Shown: one piece after another, positions 59,596-64,000 of the stretch
Layout of the letters: the number at the start of each line of letters is the position of its first letter
How positions within the stretch are numbered: the first letter of the stretch is position 1
NCBI GenBank assembly: GCA_036785705.1
Contig: JAWUZG010000084.1
Span: 4,771,001-4,835,000, forward strand
Direction: 5' to 3'
Length of the DNA: 64,000 bases
Origin: Acanthornis magna
Taxonomy: Eukaryota; Chordata; Aves; Passeriformes; Acanthizidae
The notes under the pieces: generated by a model
Told to the model about the DNA's origin: nothing
The model's input: the letters and a program-made list of their open reading frames with translations, nothing else
Databases searched by the model: none
Made by a program: the position numbers and the translations under genes

Positions 59596-62500
59596 CCTGG
59601 GGCTGAGTGAAAACACAGAGTTTGTGACACACACAGGGAAATCCAGACCCAAACCCTGCACTGCAGGGGAACAGCAACTCATTGGAGGAGAAGTTACTTA
59701 TTAATCCAGCCAGAAAGTGCTTACCTCCACCAATAAGTTTTCCAGCTTTAATAGAGCATGATTCTTCTACACACCATCACTGAAGTCTTTGTTGTAAAAT
59801 GCTAACTAAGATCCTCTCTGAAAGTATTTCTTTTTCAGGCAAAAGGAAAAAAAATCAAATTACCATTGCATGCTTTGTTAGCAACACTTACACAGGCAGA
59901 TCTGCACATGGAAGTAGAACTCAGATGAAGAGAATATCAGTTGTTACTTGCTCCTACAATTTCCACAGATTTTGAAGAGGTTATACTTTTTATTTCCTGC
60001 ACACTTTCTATTTAGCCAATATTAGAGACCTGAGAAACACACCACGAGTTTATAATGCTGTTGGCAACATGCTCAGTGTTTTATTGCTTGGTCAAGGGTT
60101 TCACAATAACAATCCCCCCAATCCACCATCAGTGACCATCCCAACAATCATTTATGTGTTTATTTGATTCTAGTTTTTCATTCTTTCCTCTGCCAGTCAA
60201 AGGATAACAAACCCAGCTTTTACTCTGAATATGCAATTCCATAACAACTAAATGGAAACCCTTTCCTAGAAACTTTGATTTGCAGTTGTTTGGGTTTTTT
60301 TCTGCTATAAATACAGAATTTATTGAGTGCAGTTGGATGGTATAAAAACAGGATGGTATAAAAAAAGGAATAAACAATCTCTGTGTGATGCTGCACAAGC
60401 TACCAATGAGGAATAGAAACATCCAGCCCATAGGCAAATGGAGAAACAATCAGCACATTCTGAATTTCTCACAGAGAGGCAACACTTTCGGTGCAGCATC
60501 AAAGAGGTCAGACAGAAAAAGCACAGAGGGGTACGTTCTGTACAAGCTGCTCCTTACCTGGGATGGCAGAAGTGGAGGCTTTCTCGTCTTACTGTTCCAT
60601 GTTCTGCTCTTCTGCTACCTATTTATATTTCTCCTGAAGCTGTTCCCTTTGTGCTGTGTGCAGACAGAGGCACCAATGGCCTTCCCCCACTGGAGGACTG
60701 CAATTGCTCCTAAAACTGGCAGCTTTGGCAGGCAGCACTGCCAGCATCATTCCTGAGCAGCATCTCTCCTGAGCAGCATCACCCTCACCACAGCAAAAGG
60801 TTAAACCTTACAACTTGATCTCTATCCACACCTTTGCTCTGAATCTCAGTGCAGGGCTGGCTCTGTGTCCCAAACCTTTGCAGTAAGAAAAAACAAAGCC
60901 ATTAAATCACTAACTGTCCAAAATGGCCTGATCCATGTTTTAGCAGTTAGAGCCAGTTCCTGCTGGCCCCAAAATAATGGCATTAATCAATGTTCATCAG
61001 CCTGGGCTGTCCCTTCTTTTGCTGTGCACAGGGAGAATAAAATGCTTGTAAATTGAAGTGTGCTCTGTGCTGTAGAAATGTACACAGCTGCTCCTTGATA
61101 TGAGGTTATTAAAAAAATAACTCTAAGACCAAGAAAAGCAAAGAATATTGATAATACCCTTCATCAGAGCCTTCCAGTTGCTTTTTCTCTTGGCTTTGAG
61201 GGGTTTCCATGGGAGGCTGAAGGCTGGTGGGAGGGAGAAAAGGCTGCATTGGGTTAATGGACCACTGAGATGGCCCAAGTGGAGGTTAATTCTTGCTGGA
61301 AAAGCTGCTTCATGTTGCTGCTCCTCTCTGAGGAGGAAGAAAGGTAGAAAATGTGTTTGCCCAACGACAATGTGCAGCTTAGGAGAAGAGGGAACAAGGA
61401 GTGAAGGGTACAATGAGCAGCAAATGCTGGTTAGTAATTAACCTGTTAGAACATCAGCAAAAAAAGACAAGATTTAAATGGGATTGTTTCTTCTTGGGTT
61501 TGGTTGTGGGTTGGTTTTGTGGTTTGTTTTTTTTTAAATACAATGAGCTGTGCTTTCAAGGGTCACTGATCACAACCTAACAGTTTGCAGGGTCACTGCC
61601 GGAAAACTGGAAAACCTCTAAGCTCAATAAAATTAATGGTCTCATATTTAAAACAAGATATAATATGTCAACATATTAAACTTAATCAGTCTTGTAATTC
61701 GTGTATTATATTTCTGAATCCAATAGTTCTTAACTAAAACCAGATTTAGTTTTAATATGGATTGAATGTTTATGTTTTGATAGTTGTTTGCTGGAAAACC
61801 AAAATTCCTGCACTTATTTTTCACCAGTTTTAAGCTATTGTAATCCCAGTGACTCAATTCAAATTACACCCAAATTTGCTGCAACAAAAAATCAACTCTA
61901 ATTCTCAAGGTAAGCCCATTATTGCCTACCATTTCCCCAAAAGCTTATGAAAGGTCCTGACTGGCACCAGCAAAAAACTCACCTCAGTTTTAATATGCTT
62001 TAAAACCCACCATCCACCCCCACATGGAGTGAGGGGAGCTTGGCATTCACTATTTTCAGCCAGAGCCTTCACATTACCTCAAAGATCAATGGATTGAAAA
62101 GCTGAGGGAATTAGGGATTCTCAGTTCCCAGCATAACAACATTAAGTACCTCTGCAACTCCCAGCCATGTTTTTTGCACTCCTTCTGTACAAATAAAGTC
62201 ACATCTAGAGCAGAACTATGCTACACCTTCACTTGGGATTTACATTTTTGGGATTCTTGTATTTTTTTAGACCAGCAGAGATCACTGATGAAGCCATCTG
62301 ACTTGCAAAACACAAACTACATAATTTCAGCTCAACATTCTCATATGAATCTTACTTAAGCTGGTCTTCTAGTTTAGGGTTATAGCTAGGTTTGGGTAAA
62401 AATTGCAAAAAAGACCTGCAAACTAAAATTTTGCAGTAACAATGCTCACTGTGCCCTGAAATAATTTTCCAGATTCATATCCATTATTCTCCAGTCACTG

Positions 62501-64000
62501 AAGCATATTTTGGGGAGAAAAATGTTGGTCTGAAAATTAAGAAAATAAGTATTTATAAAAAGGTCAGAGACAAAATTTTTAAGCCAGTACCATTTTGAAC
62601 CTATTTAATTCCATCTATTAATAAAAATGGTGCTGACAAGTGCTGGTTTCTGTACCAAAGACAAACTCACAGTCAAAAACCACGAGGCAAATCATTTGTG
62701 AAGACAAGTGATCCAAAACACCTGATGTGGGTTCTCACCGTGTTTGCAGGCTCCTGATGGCTTTAAACCACCCCAAAATGAGGCAGTTGTGTCCCATGTC
62801 CCATGGAAGTGTGTTGCTACCCTTCCCCTCATGCCAGTCTCAGCTCCGGCCAGGCTCTGTGGAGACCTGAGCTTGTTTTATGTAGCTGGATTTGCTTTTA
62901 TAGCTGGATTGGTATCTCGACCAAATCTTTTAATCAAAAATTGAATCCTAGTGCAAATGCAAAGGAATGAATACCTGCACTAGACAGATCAGCCCATTCC
63001 TTTTGACTGCTGCCCCCACTTACAATTTAAAACATCAAAATCCATCGTGAGGCTTCAGCCAGGCTGTATTAGACACAGCATTGTCCTAAGAGCAGATCCA
63101 CAACTTTCAGCTCTCTTCCAAGCTTTGTCACAAGCTTGTGTTCCAAGTTCCTATCTAGTTCTGGTTAATAAACATGTCTCAGCTGAATATTCTGAAATGT
63201 TAAGGTGTCATCTATCACACCTAAGGTTTGTGAAATCCCTTTGATTCGGCTGTGAAGATCCCCGAAAGGGCAGAGTATCTTTATAGACTTTTAGCAGCAT
63301 AGCAGAAGTTAAAAGTCACCCAGTAATCCTTGGGTTTTTAAGAGGAAAGTTGCTACCACCTCTGCACAGCTTAGGTCTGCTCCACATCCTCCCCAGCATT
63401 AGTCAGCCAAATAGATCAGATTCCCTTGGATGCAGAGAACTTTCTGAGACTTTTAGCACTTCCTCCCTCACTCCCACTGTGTTCCCATCACAGCCTATCC
63501 CAAAACTGAAAGGGCTGAGAGTTCTTGCCTCAGGGAGACACTGAGTTCTGTTTTATTGCCTCCAATTAACTCAGAGGGAGCAGTAAAACAGAAAGGTTGG
63601 CTTTTGATGATGTTTTCACTTCAAAGCACTACACCCTCTTAAATTCTTCAGCTGCCCCATCAGGGCACAGAACAAAGTGCACAATAGCAAGAATGTTCAA
63701 AGGAGCATTGGGGGAATAAGAACCCACAGAAACCCTGCAAGACCATTTCCCAGAACATTTGGTCTTTAATTCAGGATTTTGGATATGCACCAATATCTAT
63801 TTGAGTCTCCCGCGCAAAAAAAAAAAGTGAAAATTTAATGGAAAACTCACTGAGCTCTTTTTCATCCTGCAAGGCACAATAGTTGCTGTACGAGCCAAAA
63901 GTAACTGGTAACCAAGAATTAAAAGAAACAGCACCTGCTGGCCTTTTCCCACTTTTCACTGCAGCTCCATGTTTTCTGCCTCCGGAGCTCACCAGTATAT
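59596..64000. other. Region upstream of OVCH2, no gene recognised
   Basis: Only short open frames without domain or splice support. The OVCH2 promoter presumably lies in the left part. Confidence 0.5.

Noticed and set aside
60129..60449. Alternative OVCH2 signal peptide starting MFLHLPMGWMFLFLIG with a GTAGCT donor
   Set aside because: Phase would fit, but the mature junction would directly follow the hydrophobic core with no cleavage site; kept only as a fallback to 59505-59595.
63830..63875. Short minus-strand exon-like segment (CAG acceptor, GTGAGT donor)
   Set aside because: Only about 16 nt between the sites and no homology or neighbouring exon.

Overview
This is a bird nuclear genome window, most likely from a songbird-type genome. 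The evidence is split eukaryotic genes with GT-AG introns, CR1 LINE 3' fragments, and young env-less ERVL-type proviruses. Three host genes lie in the order PPFIBP2 (+), CYB5R2 (-), OVCH2 (-). From memory this matches the conserved block on human 11p15.4, which supports the paralogue assignments. The species cannot be read from the sequence.

Left third (2518-18705, + strand): the 3' part of PPFIBP2 (liprin-beta-2). About 20 exons can be phased from the end of the coiled-coil region through three SAM domains. The gene has two possible C-termini: a read-through end at 16363, or two further exons ending at 18705. Its 5' part lies left of the window. PPFIBP2 and CYB5R2 converge tail to tail across 18706-20751.

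Middle (20752-34703, - strand): a complete nine-exon CYB5R2 (NADH-cytochrome b5 reductase 2, 304 aa). It has a hydrophobic N-terminus and a CpG-rich promoter around 34300-34930. One of its introns carries provirus 1 (24451-31872, + strand), with 971-bp LTRs, a CCTTC target duplication, and open gag-like and pro-pol frames.

Right (37357 to about 59595, - strand): OVCH2 (ovochymase-2), built as protease 1, CUB1, CUB2, linker, protease 2. Protease 1 has an Asp194-to-Asn change and an in-frame stop where a splice donor is expected. Protease 2 keeps a normal catalytic triad. One intron carries provirus 2 (40427-47422, + strand), with 954-bp LTRs and a GCAAG target duplication. Its gag frame is open but pol carries a nonsense change and a frameshifting deletion. 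Beyond about 59600 no gene was recognised.

The most unusual content is in the two proviruses. In both, the gag-like and pol frames are in the same register and separated by a single UAG. Eight nucleotides after the UAG comes a perfect 8-bp hairpin, an arrangement resembling gammaretroviral stop-codon read-through but next to an ERVL-like pol. The gag-like protein begins with about 150 hydrophobic, membrane-like residues, has no zinc knuckle, and in provirus 1 carries an 11-copy heptapeptide repeat. The primer-binding site is of the tRNA-Lys type. LTR pairs differ by about two bases each, so both insertions are very recent.
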